In this document: positions 56,101-63,800 of the stretch, one piece after another
Layout: each line of letters opens with the position of its first letter
How positions within the stretch are numbered: the first letter of the stretch is position 1
Assembly: GCA_019752045.1 (NCBI GenBank)
Contig: JAIEMP010000011.1
Location: forward strand, 1 to 64,000
Direction: 5' to 3'
DNA from: Chitinophagaceae bacterium
GTDB lineage: Bacteria; Bacteroidota; Bacteroidia; Chitinophagales; Chitinophagaceae
DNA length: 64,000 nt
The notes under the pieces: model-generated
Seen by the model: only the letters and a program-made list of their open reading frames with translations
What the model was told of the DNA's origin: nothing
Database searches by the model: none
Made by a program: the position numbers and the translations under genes

Positions 56101-56476
56101 GAAAGCTGAGACACTCAGCTCATCCTGTTTCATTAACGATGGTAAAGGAAATTTTACAAGGATGGATTTGCCCGAAGAGCTTCAGCTGGCTCCTGTAATG
56201 GCATTTGCTCCTGCAGGTACAGGAATTGAATCTTCATTTATTGCAGCAGGTAATTTTTATGGTGTTATTCCCTACGAAGGCAGATACGATGCACTGCTGC
56301 CCACCGTATTCACTTACGGGCAACAGACAAAATCATGGAAGAACTACGCCAATATTCCTGCGTTCATGGGGGAAGCAAGAGACATTAAATGGTTACGCAC
56401 TACAGGAGGGAATAAAATAATGGCTATCGCCGGTAACAACCAGCCTATTCAATTTTATAAAGTCATAACAAAATAA
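53162..56476 (+). CDS. CRTAC1-type VCBS/FG-GAP and ASPIC/UnbV lipoprotein
   Basis: A 1104-residue surface lipoprotein started at ATG 53162; the frame opens earlier only within a terminator hairpin. The lipobox is TASLTSC. Residues ~65-500 and ~660-960 are two sets of FG-GAP/VCBS repeats with DxNxDGxxD calcium loops: at least twelve can be read (DINNDGLVDI, DVNGDGKLDI, DVNNDGWDDV, DFDNDGNKDL, DVNKDGLDDF, DIDHDGDADV). Between them lies an ASPIC/UnbV domain (about 510-590; LHFGLDTIDRIDSMLVVWPN). Such repeats form beta-propellers. These proteins commonly accompany SusCD loci, perhaps binding glycans, but the role is unproven. It is the first gene after the mid-locus terminator. Confidence 0.88.
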   Translation: MPFNCRSKNASLSVVAFAVLLTASLTSCKENNQVFTSLSSSSTNINFTNKLEKHKLFSILYYLYYYNGGGVATGDINNDGLVDIYFTANNRGGNKLYLNKGNFEFEDITDEAGVAGKSDWCTGVTMADVNGDGKLDIYVSTVSQKYDLQGHNELYINNGNLSFTESAEKFGLNTSCFTTQSAFFDYDRDGDLDCYILNQSHHPHANIVDTSNRHKYDPLSGDRLYRNDVSTTGKFTDVSKEAGIYQSNLGYGLGIAVADVNNDGWDDVYIGNDFHENDYYYVNNRNGTFTESSARHFKHYSRFSMGNDIADYNNDGQLDVVTVDMLPPDEKTLKTYGSDENADIYKVKLEIQGYQKQYSKNCLQRNNGNGVSFSETALQSGVFATDWSWCPLFADFDNDGNKDLFISSGIVKRPVDLDYIRFVSDMEIKKNIHRTDKYDDETIEAMPDGSSHPYFFKGSGGMGFKEVSNEWGTGKMKGYYSGAAYADLNNDGKLDMVVSCIDAKALVLKNNSPDKHFVAVSFKGNAPNSFGMGAKAYVFSNGKMQYQQLMATRGFESSSDLTLHFGLDTIDRIDSMLVVWPNQQFQVLRTVTADKKITIQQTDASGSFVYENFFPQPQPLYQNITSQVNNTWKHIENDFLDYNRQYNIPHLLSNRGTKMAVADVNKDGLDDFFVCGAAGIPGKLFIQTGNGKFNEQSLIITDKILFTEEVDAVFFDANNDGHQDLYVVSGGNEYLDGNPALRDNLYINDGKGKFTQDKNALPQLAVNKSCVAIADIDHDGDADVFVGGLSNAKQYGQPQTSYLLLNNGKGIFSKADSSIARLTGLGMVTAAAFTDVNKDGWHDLVVTGEWMPVKIFINKKGTFTSTDLPQSTGLWQTVSAQDVNADGFIDLLAGNWGHNTKLYAGKNGPVKLYVKDFDNNGSVEQFMCYTVNGKEYTFLAKDELERSLPVLKKAYVTYSEVAGETVQYMLYDLFKDYLELKAETLSSSCFINDGKGNFTRMDLPEELQLAPVMAFAPAGTGIESSFIAAGNFYGVIPYEGRYDALLPTVFTYGQQTKSWKNYANIPAFMGEARDIKWLRTTGGNKIMAIAGNNQPIQFYKVITK

Positions 56477-56501
56477 AATTCACCTTATAAAGAATGTAAC
56501 A

Positions 56502-57935
56502 ATGAAATTTCTGCAATTACTTACAACACTCACCACCACGATTTTTCTGTGCGGTGATTGTGCACCTAAAAAAACAAACAATCCGCCTGCAGAACAACCA
56601 CCTGCAGCAAATGAAGTGGAGATGTGGTTAACAAAAGCTGATCAATCGGTATTACTGCAAAAACAAAGTGCTGTTATTTCATTTACAGCAAATACAAATA
56701 ACCATATCAATATTGATGTAGATTCTTCGCTGAGTTTTCAATCAGTAGATGGATTTGGATATACCTTAACTGGCGGCAGTGCTTATCTCATCAACAGGAT
56801 GAGCAGTTCTGCAAAAACAGCTTTACTCAACGAATTGTTTACAACAGATAATGCTTCCATCGGTATCAGTTATCTGCGTGTAAGTATTGGTGCTTCCGAT
56901 TTAAGTGCAGATGTATTCAGTTATAACGATTTACCATCAGGACAAACTGATGTCACCTTATCAAACTTCAGTTTATCAAAAGATACTGTTGATCTGATTC
57001 CTTTGCTGCAACAGATCCGCTCTATCAATCCCAATATAAAAATTATGGGCTCTCCCTGGAGTCCACCTGTTTGGATGAAAGATAACAATAGTTCAATCGG
57101 CGGTAGTTTGCTTCCACAATATTATAGTGTTTATGCAGGCTACTTTGTGAAATACATTCAGGCTATGCAGTCCAAAGGTATTCCCGTTGATGCCATCACT
57201 ATACAGAATGAGCCACAGCATGGCGGCAATAATCCAAGCATGCTGATGAGTGCTGCACAACAGGCAGAGTTTATTAAAAATCATCTCGGCCCTGCATTTC
57301 AAACTGCAGGCATTAACACAAAAATTATTATATGGGATCACAATTGTGATAATCCCGGTTATCCGATTGCTGTATTGAACGATGCTGCTGCAAAGCAATA
57401 TATTAACGGCTCTGCTTTTCATTTGTATGCAGGCGATATAACAGCGCTCTCCACTGTGCGAAGTGCACATCCGGATAAAGCCTTGTATTTTACTGAGCAA
57501 TGGACGGGTTCAAACGGAACATTTGATGGTGATCTCAAATGGCATACAAAGAATGTTATCATCGGCTCTATGCGTAACTGGAGCAGAGTGGCGTTAGAGT
57601 GGAACCTTGCTAATGACCCCACTTACGGACCGCATACACCGGGCGGTTGTACACAATGCAAAGGAGCATTAACTATTGACGGATCAACCGTAAATAAAAA
57701 TGTAGGCTATTACATTGTTGCACATGCATCCAAATTTGTTCCTGCAGGATCAGTACGTATTGCAAGTTACCTGGCTGGTAATTTACAAAGTGTGGCATTT
57801 AAACGACCCGACGGAAAAAAAGCACTCATCATTTTAAATGAAGGGGCATCAGCCGAAACATTTAATATTCGTTATAAAAATAAATGGGCTGTTACAACTA
57901 TTCCCGGTAATGCTGTAGCAACTTATATCTGGTAA
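56502..57935 (+). CDS. GH30 family glycoside hydrolase
   Basis: A 477-residue secreted enzyme with a probable lipoprotein signal (MKFLQLLTTLTTTIFLCGDC). The GH30 TIM barrel begins with VDGFGYTLTGGSAYLI and has GSPWSPPVWMK, acid/base Glu237 in TIQNEPQ and nucleophile Glu332 in YFTEQW. A C-terminal beta domain (about 400-477) ends the protein. GH30 includes glucosylceramidases, beta-1,6-glucanases, xylanases and others; sequence resembles the subfamily with beta-1,6-glucanase members. With the GH144 neighbours, a beta-glucan target is inferred. It is 25 bases after the CRTAC1-type gene. Confidence 0.9.
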   Translation: MKFLQLLTTLTTTIFLCGDCAPKKTNNPPAEQPPAANEVEMWLTKADQSVLLQKQSAVISFTANTNNHINIDVDSSLSFQSVDGFGYTLTGGSAYLINRMSSSAKTALLNELFTTDNASIGISYLRVSIGASDLSADVFSYNDLPSGQTDVTLSNFSLSKDTVDLIPLLQQIRSINPNIKIMGSPWSPPVWMKDNNSSIGGSLLPQYYSVYAGYFVKYIQAMQSKGIPVDAITIQNEPQHGGNNPSMLMSAAQQAEFIKNHLGPAFQTAGINTKIIIWDHNCDNPGYPIAVLNDAAAKQYINGSAFHLYAGDITALSTVRSAHPDKALYFTEQWTGSNGTFDGDLKWHTKNVIIGSMRNWSRVALEWNLANDPTYGPHTPGGCTQCKGALTIDGSTVNKNVGYYIVAHASKFVPAGSVRIASYLAGNLQSVAFKRPDGKKALIILNEGASAETFNIRYKNKWAVTTIPGNAVATYIW

Positions 57936-57952
57936 TGACTAAATAGTTTAAC

Positions 57953-58084
57953 ATGTATAAACTCTTTGCTTTGCTTACGATTTGTGCAGACTGCTCCTGT
58001 TCATCAGGTGCTGATCAACAAAAAATTATAGGGAGGGATGTTTTATTTACCCTGCCACATTCATTTGCAACCATAATTTTTTAA
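57953..58084 (+). CDS. Tiny ORF in the glycan locus (lipoprotein-like remnant?)
   Basis: A 43-codon frame from ATG 57953 to TAA 58084 in the 158-bp gap between the GH30 and GH144 genes. It starts MYKLFALLTICADCSCSSGA, with a hydrophobic start and clustered Cys that look like a lipoprotein signal, then loses any clear pattern. It may be the decayed 5' end of another lipoprotein enzyme, or a chance frame. Confidence 0.3.
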   Translation: MYKLFALLTICADCSCSSGADQQKIIGRDVLFTLPHSFATIIF

Positions 58085-58093
58085 GTAGTATTT

Positions 58094-59755
58094 ATGAGTG
58101 CATATAATTACAGAAACTTACTTTACGGAATAGTGACTGTTCTTTTTGTTGGCAGCTGCAAACCAAAAGAACCAACAACTCCACCTGTAATTCCACCACA
58201 AAATTTTATGATCAGCAACTGGAGTATAGATGCAGTGTCCGGAGTGAATGACTATAAAGGAGTATCGGTTACTCCGCAGATCCGTTTGCAATTCCCCGTT
58301 GCGATTGACCCCAACAGTGTAACAGCCGGCATAACTTTCAACAACGGAAATTTTACAGCAACCTATCAGAGTGGGGACAGTGTTGTATTGGTACAACCAA
58401 CTGTTCCTTTAAACTATTTAACAAAGTACACACTGCAGGCCGGTAATGCATTAAAATCAAAACAAGGAGGCATCCTGTTTTCACCGGCTCAATTTACACT
58501 TCTTACAAAAATGGATTCAACCAATAAGTTTCCATTGATAACCGATAACGAACTGTTGACAAAAGTGCAGCAACAAACCTTTGCTTATTTCCGTGATTTT
58601 GCTCATCCCATTAGTGGTATGGCAAGAGAACGCAACAGCAGCGGCGAAACTGTTACAACCGGTGGAACAGGCTTTGGGGTAATGTCAATCATTACAGCTG
58701 TTTCAAGAGGCTTTATCACCAGAGCCGAAGGAAGAGATCAGGTATTGAAAATAACCAACTTCCTTTTAACCAAATGCACCCGTTATCATGGAGCGTTTGC
58801 ACATTGGATCAACGGATCAACAGGAGTTACTCAACCATTCAGTGCAAATGATAATGGAGGTGATCTTGTAGAGACTTCACTTTTATTACAGGGCCTGATT
58901 GCAGCAAGAGAATATTTTAATGGAACCGATGCTGCAGAAATATCATTGCGTAACAACATCAATACAATTTGGGATGGAGTAGAGTGGAACTGGTACAGGC
59001 AAAACAATCAAAATGTATTGTACTGGCACTGGAGCGCAGATAAAGGATGGGTGATGAACCTGCCCATCCGTGGCTGGAACGAAGCATTGATTGTGTATGT
59101 GCTGGCTGCATCATCCAGAACAGATGCTATTCCAAAAATTGTTTATGATAATGGATGGGCACGTAACGGTGCCATGCGTAACAATAACAGTTATTACGGG
59201 TACCAATTACCGTTAGGGCCGGCAAACGGAGGTCCGTTGTTTTTTGAACATTACTCTTTTCTCGGAATCAATCCCAACGGCTTAAGCGATGCGTATGCAG
59301 ATTATGCAACACAAACCCTTCATCATACAAAAATCAATTTTGAATATTGTAAGGCCAATCCAAAACGTTGGTATGGATACAGCGATCAAACATGGGGATT
59401 AACTGCCAGTGATATACCCGGTGGCTATACTGCAAGTGAACCGGGAAACGATGTGGGTGTAATTGCACCCACTGCAGCGTTATCCTCATTTCCCTATACA
59501 CCTGATGAATCAATGAATGCGCTGAAGTTTTTTTATTATAAACTGGGTGACAAGTTGTGGGGTACATACGGATTTTATGATGCATACAAATTGCATGAAG
59601 GATGGTTTGCTTCCTCTACGCTTGCCATTGATCAAGGGCCCATTATTGTAATGATTGAAAATTACCGGACAGGTTTGTTGTGGAATTTATTTACAGGTGC
59701 ACCCGAAATAAAAAACGGAATGAGGAATCTTGGATTTACGGCCCCTTATTTATAA
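58094..59755 (+). CDS. Glycoamylase-like lipoprotein, probable GH144 endo-beta-1,2-glucanase
   Basis: A 553-residue lipoprotein (lipobox LFVGSC). An Ig-like domain of the SbsA type (about 35-140) precedes an alpha/alpha-barrel of the glycoamylase-like family (about 150-550): QTFAYFRDFAHPISGMARER, TTGGTGFGVMSI, GDLVETSLLLQGLIAAREYF, WHWSADKGWVMNLPIRGWNE and WGLTASDIPGGY. This family contains GH144, whose founding enzyme from Chitinophaga is an endo-beta-1,2-glucanase, so that is the leading assignment. The next gene is a paralogue, and a third begins at 63801. Confidence 0.85.
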   Translation: MSAYNYRNLLYGIVTVLFVGSCKPKEPTTPPVIPPQNFMISNWSIDAVSGVNDYKGVSVTPQIRLQFPVAIDPNSVTAGITFNNGNFTATYQSGDSVVLVQPTVPLNYLTKYTLQAGNALKSKQGGILFSPAQFTLLTKMDSTNKFPLITDNELLTKVQQQTFAYFRDFAHPISGMARERNSSGETVTTGGTGFGVMSIITAVSRGFITRAEGRDQVLKITNFLLTKCTRYHGAFAHWINGSTGVTQPFSANDNGGDLVETSLLLQGLIAAREYFNGTDAAEISLRNNINTIWDGVEWNWYRQNNQNVLYWHWSADKGWVMNLPIRGWNEALIVYVLAASSRTDAIPKIVYDNGWARNGAMRNNNSYYGYQLPLGPANGGPLFFEHYSFLGINPNGLSDAYADYATQTLHHTKINFEYCKANPKRWYGYSDQTWGLTASDIPGGYTASEPGNDVGVIAPTAALSSFPYTPDESMNALKFFYYKLGDKLWGTYGFYDAYKLHEGWFASSTLAIDQGPIIVMIENYRTGLLWNLFTGAPEIKNGMRNLGFTAPYL

Positions 59756-59760
59756 CAGGT

Positions 59761-61107
59761 ATGAAACAGATTGTAACGTTTGCTTTGCTTTTCTTTTGTT
59801 TGTTGCGTTCTTCAGCGCAGCAAACTTCTGTGTTTGATGCAACCAAACGTTCTAAGCAGTTAACGGATTCTGCATTGCTTGATTTGACACAAAAACAAAC
59901 CTTTCGTTATTTCTGGGAGTTTGCACATCCTGTAAGTGGTATGGCACGTGAACGCAGTAACAAAGCATACGATTATGGCAGCGAAGTTGTTACCACAGGT
60001 GGAACAGGATTCGGCATCATGAGTATATTGGTTGCAGCTGAACGAAAATGGATTACAAGAGATACCGCTGCAAAGTTTTTAGTAAAGATGCTGAAGTTTT
60101 TATCCAAAGCCGATGCATATCATGGCGTGTTTCCGCATTGGTTGCATGGTGGTACAGGTAAAACCATTCCTTTCAGCAGAAAAGATGATGGAGCCGATCT
60201 TGTAGAAACTGCTTATCTGTTTCAGGGTTTGTTATGTGCCCGGCAATATTTTAACCGTGATCAACCAATAGAAAATGAATTACGCAACCGCATTAACTGG
60301 TTGTGGAATGATATTGAATGGAACTGGTTTACAAAAGGCGGAGAAGATGTATTGTACTGGCACTGGAGCCCCAACAATGGTTGGGCCATGAATTTTCCGA
60401 TACGTGGTTTTAATGAATGTTTAATTGTTTATGTATTGGCGGCTTCCTGCAGCAACGAAAAATATAAAGTACCTGCATCGGTTTATCATCGGGGCTGGGC
60501 GCAAAGTAATTTTTTTAATAATGGCCGTTCGTTCTATGGTATTGAATTACCGCTTGGATTTGATTATGGTGGTCCACTGTTTTTTTCGCAGTATTCTTTT
60601 TTGGGATTAGATCCACGGGAATTAAAAGACCGTTATGCAGATTACTGGAAGCAAAATAAAAATCATACACTAATTAACAGAGAGCATTGCATCCGCAATC
60701 CCAATCAATACAAAGGGTATAGTGTTAATTGCTGGGGTTTAACAGCAAGTGATACATACAATGGTTATGCGGCACACTCACCAACAGAAGATCTTGGTAC
60801 CATTTCGCCCACGGCCGCATTAAGTGCGTTTCCCTACACACCCGACTATTCCATGCAGGCATTAAAATACTTTTATTATCAGCGTGGCGATCAGATTTGG
60901 AGTGAGTATGATTTTACAGATGCATTTAATGAAACAAAAAACTGGTATGCAAAAAGTCATCTGGCAATAGATCAGGGGCCGGTGATTGTGATGATAGAAA
61001 ATTACAGAACAGGAATGCTCTGGAATTTATTTATGAGCTGTGAAGAAATAAAAAACGGTCTGTTGAAATTGGATTTTGAAAGCCCATGGCTGGCAAATAA
61101 AAAATAA
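59761..61107 (+). CDS. Glycoamylase-like enzyme, probable GH144 (second copy)
   Basis: A 448-residue secreted enzyme started at ATG 59761, five bases after the upstream stop. The frame is open further up, into the preceding gene, but only this start gives a signal peptide (ending RSSAQQ). The glycoamylase-like domain fills the chain with the same blocks as its neighbour: QTFRYFWEFAHPVSGMARER, VTTGGTGFGIMSI, DGADLVETAYLFQGLLCARQYF and WHWSPNNGWAMNFPIRGFNE. It lacks the Ig-like domain and the lipobox, so it should be soluble in the periplasm, while the first copy is lipid-anchored. The pair suggests surface cutting then periplasmic trimming. Confidence 0.87.
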   Translation: MKQIVTFALLFFCLLRSSAQQTSVFDATKRSKQLTDSALLDLTQKQTFRYFWEFAHPVSGMARERSNKAYDYGSEVVTTGGTGFGIMSILVAAERKWITRDTAAKFLVKMLKFLSKADAYHGVFPHWLHGGTGKTIPFSRKDDGADLVETAYLFQGLLCARQYFNRDQPIENELRNRINWLWNDIEWNWFTKGGEDVLYWHWSPNNGWAMNFPIRGFNECLIVYVLAASCSNEKYKVPASVYHRGWAQSNFFNNGRSFYGIELPLGFDYGGPLFFSQYSFLGLDPRELKDRYADYWKQNKNHTLINREHCIRNPNQYKGYSVNCWGLTASDTYNGYAAHSPTEDLGTISPTAALSAFPYTPDYSMQALKYFYYQRGDQIWSEYDFTDAFNETKNWYAKSHLAIDQGPVIVMIENYRTGMLWNLFMSCEEIKNGLLKLDFESPWLANKK

Positions 61108-61110
61108 TGC

Positions 61111-62484
61111 ATGCGTGTACAATTGCACTATAGTATTTTTTTATTGATGACTGTAACAATCCTTTCTTGTTACAGAGAAGAAAGTGTGGAAGGTAGAATG
61201 CCTGCAGGAACATCTGCAGCGGCATCTCTTGCAGTTGCTGCAAACGGAACCTGCCTGCCAATAACAGTAACAGGAACATATACAGCAGGTGCAGATGTAA
61301 ATGCAGCAAATTATTTGCTGATGCAGGTAAACGTAACAGCAACAGGTCCATACAGTATTACAACAGATACAGTGAATGGCTATTCCTTCAGTGCAACAGG
61401 CGTGTTTACAGCAACAGGAGTGCAAACAGTGCAGGTATATGCAAAAGGTAAACCGCTTACTGCAACACGAAATCGTTTTATCATCCGGTTAAACAACAGT
61501 CGTTGTACAGCAGAAATTACTGTGCAGCCTGCAGCAGCAAATGGTACAGCAGGTTATGTATTGCAGACAAACGGTACCAACTGTCTTGATTATATAGTGC
61601 AGGGTATTTGTACAGCGGGTTCTCCACTCTCAGCAGCAAATACAATAACAATAAAAGTATTGGTGAACAGTATTGGCAGTTACAGTCTTTCAACAACAGC
61701 ATCTAACGGTATTCAATTTACGGGTAGCGGTACATTTACAACTGTTGGTGTACAAACAATTATCTTAACCGGTTCAGGTACACCTGTAAATGCCGGTGTA
61801 TTATTGATTCTTTTATCAAACAGTACAGGTTCCTGCAGTATACAATTAAACATTGAACCTGCTTCTTCAGCAACAGATTATTTCCCGAGAACGGCCAATA
61901 ACAACTGGACTTATGAAATTGATGATGCTGCAACAGACACAGCCAGATTTTTTTCATTGCTTTCGGTTAAAAACAGCAATGGGTACAACTATAATATTTT
62001 CATGGTGAGTACGGGCGCTACACCTGACTCAGCGGGTTACTACCGAAAGTCGGGTGCAGATTATTTCAGGTATATGGATATGGGCGATTTTATTGGCTTT
62101 GATCAACCTCTATGGGCAGAGTATATTTTTTTAAAAGAAGCAGTAGCAGGTACAAACTTTAAAAGCGCCGCTTTTCAGGGAACAGTTACCATTGCTCCCT
62201 ATCCACCGCAAACACTCATCATCCGTTTCAGTAATACAGTTCTTGCAAAAGATATTGCTGTTGCTGTAACAACTTCTGCCGGAACGGTTAATTATTCAAA
62301 CGTCATTGTTATGGAAGAAACGTATGAGCGTTTTGAAAGTGGTACATGGGTAAACATCAGTCCGGTGGTGGGATCGCTAAAACGTTATTATGCAAAAAAT
62401 ATAGGGATGATTAAATATGAATCAATTACTGGTACTGGTTCCATCAGTGCGTTGTTTGAACTGAAACGATACCAGGTATTCTGA
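61111..62484 (+). CDS. Lipoprotein with two internal beta repeats
   Basis: A 457-residue lipoprotein (lipobox Cys residue 20, MTVTILSC). Residues ~45-140 and ~154-250 are two copies of a Cys-containing beta repeat sharing VxGTYTAG, a V-N-T-GxYS-T core (GPYSITTDTVNG versus GSYSLSTTASNG) and GVFTATGVQT versus GTFTTVGVQT. The C-terminal ~200 residues (NNNWTYEIDD onward) form a different, unrecognised domain. Similar repeats are common in exported Chitinophagaceae lipoproteins. The role is unknown; it is probably a surface binding or scaffold protein. It starts three bases after the upstream gene. Confidence 0.8.
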   Translation: MRVQLHYSIFLLMTVTILSCYREESVEGRMPAGTSAAASLAVAANGTCLPITVTGTYTAGADVNAANYLLMQVNVTATGPYSITTDTVNGYSFSATGVFTATGVQTVQVYAKGKPLTATRNRFIIRLNNSRCTAEITVQPAAANGTAGYVLQTNGTNCLDYIVQGICTAGSPLSAANTITIKVLVNSIGSYSLSTTASNGIQFTGSGTFTTVGVQTIILTGSGTPVNAGVLLILLSNSTGSCSIQLNIEPASSATDYFPRTANNNWTYEIDDAATDTARFFSLLSVKNSNGYNYNIFMVSTGATPDSAGYYRKSGADYFRYMDMGDFIGFDQPLWAEYIFLKEAVAGTNFKSAAFQGTVTIAPYPPQTLIIRFSNTVLAKDIAVAVTTSAGTVNYSNVIVMEETYERFESGTWVNISPVVGSLKRYYAKNIGMIKYESITGTGSISALFELKRYQVF

Positions 62485-62530
62485 TTCATGTTGAATTTTA
62501 AATAATGATGAACTCTAAACTATAAGCTGC

Positions 62531-63790
62531 ATGCTGAAGAAGTTGATTGTTTATTTATTTTATCGTCGCACTGTTCGGTTGTTGCTTGTAACAGCATCCG
62601 GCATTTTTTTACTGGTACGTTGTATGAGTGATACTGCAGTTGCTGAAAATACTTCACCTTCTTTTTCAGACTTTGCTGGTTCAGATAAATGCATGAGCTG
62701 TCATCAAGCTGTTTATGATGCACACTCAAAATCGGCACATTACCTCACCGCAAAACCTGCCGAAGAAAAATGGATACATGGCAGTTTTGAAAAAGGGAAA
62801 AATACATATGCTTATTCAGAGCTCATTCAATTATTTATGGAGCGAAGAGACAGTGGATTGTTCCAGGTAGTACATTATAAAGGAGAAGAAAAAAAAGCCA
62901 TGCGGTTTGATATGGTCATTGGATCAGGTGCAAAGGGCCAGTCTTTTGTTACATTTAGAGGAGATCGTTTCTATCAATTACCCATCACTTATTTTACGGC
63001 AGCCGATCTATGGTCAAACAGCCCGGGCTATCCTGCCGGTAAAGTGGTGATTGATAAACCCATAACTGCACGATGCCTTGAGTGTCATGTAACATATGCA
63101 GAGGGCGTTGGAGAAAATGTAATGGAGCCCGTTTCATTTAACAGGCAGAATATTATTTATGGAGTTGATTGTGAAAAATGTCACGGGCCTGCAGCAAAAC
63201 ATGTTACCTATCAAACAGAAAATCCAACCGATACTGCAGCAAAGTTTATTGTAAATACTGCATCACTATCACGTCAGCAGCAACTTGATCTTTGTGCACT
63301 TTGCCATGGCGGAAGAATAGATAAAATAACAGCCTCCTTTTCTTATACTGCAGGCAACAATTTATCTGATCATTTTAAGATAGATACGTTAAACGATGAA
63401 GCTGTTAACAACGGAAATATTGATGTGCATGGAAATCAATATGGATTAATGCGGGCCAGTAAATGTTTTAGAATGAGTAAAACAATGACTTGTAATACCT
63501 GTCATAGTCCACATGAAAATGAACGTGGAAAGAAAGAGTTGTTTTCACAAAAGTGCATCAGTTGTCATGCAGTAACAGACAGTAAGTTTAATATTCCCTC
63601 GCACAAAAATGTGCAGCTGATTACCAAAAACTGCATTGATTGTCATATGCCTGCACAGCCGTCTAAAGCAATCACTGTTTTTCTTGAAGGTGAAGAAGTG
63701 CCGAGGGCTTCATTTGTACGTTCTCATTTTATTGGAATTTATCCCGATGAGATCAAGCCTAAATCCGGTCAGCAAAAAAAAATGTATTAA
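62531..63790 (+). CDS. Seven-haem c-type cytochrome
   Basis: A 419-residue exported protein with seven CxxCH haem sites: Cys54 (CMSCH), 182 (CLECH), 214 (CEKCH), 255 (CALCH), 321 (CNTCH), 342 (CISCH) and 368 (CIDCH). The N-terminus (RTVRLLLVTASGIFLLVRC) is a signal peptide or lipoprotein signal with Cys31 as possible lipid site. Between haem sites 1 and 2 lies a haem-free stretch of about 125 residues. The haem-binding part resembles tetra/octahaem cytochrome c families of c-554 type, but it was not matched to a named enzyme. It lies in the glycan locus, 46 bp after the repeat lipoprotein and followed directly by another glycoamylase-like gene. Confidence 0.88.
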   Translation: MLKKLIVYLFYRRTVRLLLVTASGIFLLVRCMSDTAVAENTSPSFSDFAGSDKCMSCHQAVYDAHSKSAHYLTAKPAEEKWIHGSFEKGKNTYAYSELIQLFMERRDSGLFQVVHYKGEEKKAMRFDMVIGSGAKGQSFVTFRGDRFYQLPITYFTAADLWSNSPGYPAGKVVIDKPITARCLECHVTYAEGVGENVMEPVSFNRQNIIYGVDCEKCHGPAAKHVTYQTENPTDTAAKFIVNTASLSRQQQLDLCALCHGGRIDKITASFSYTAGNNLSDHFKIDTLNDEAVNNGNIDVHGNQYGLMRASKCFRMSKTMTCNTCHSPHENERGKKELFSQKCISCHAVTDSKFNIPSHKNVQLITKNCIDCHMPAQPSKAITVFLEGEEVPRASFVRSHFIGIYPDEIKPKSGQQKKMY

Positions 63791-63800
63791 AACCATTTGA

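Noticed and set aside
61141-61425. Very Cys-rich minus-strand frame of 94 codons
   Set aside because: It is the complement of repeated GCA/ACA codons of the repeat lipoprotein at 61111; Cys content is an effect of TGC/TGT on the opposite strand.
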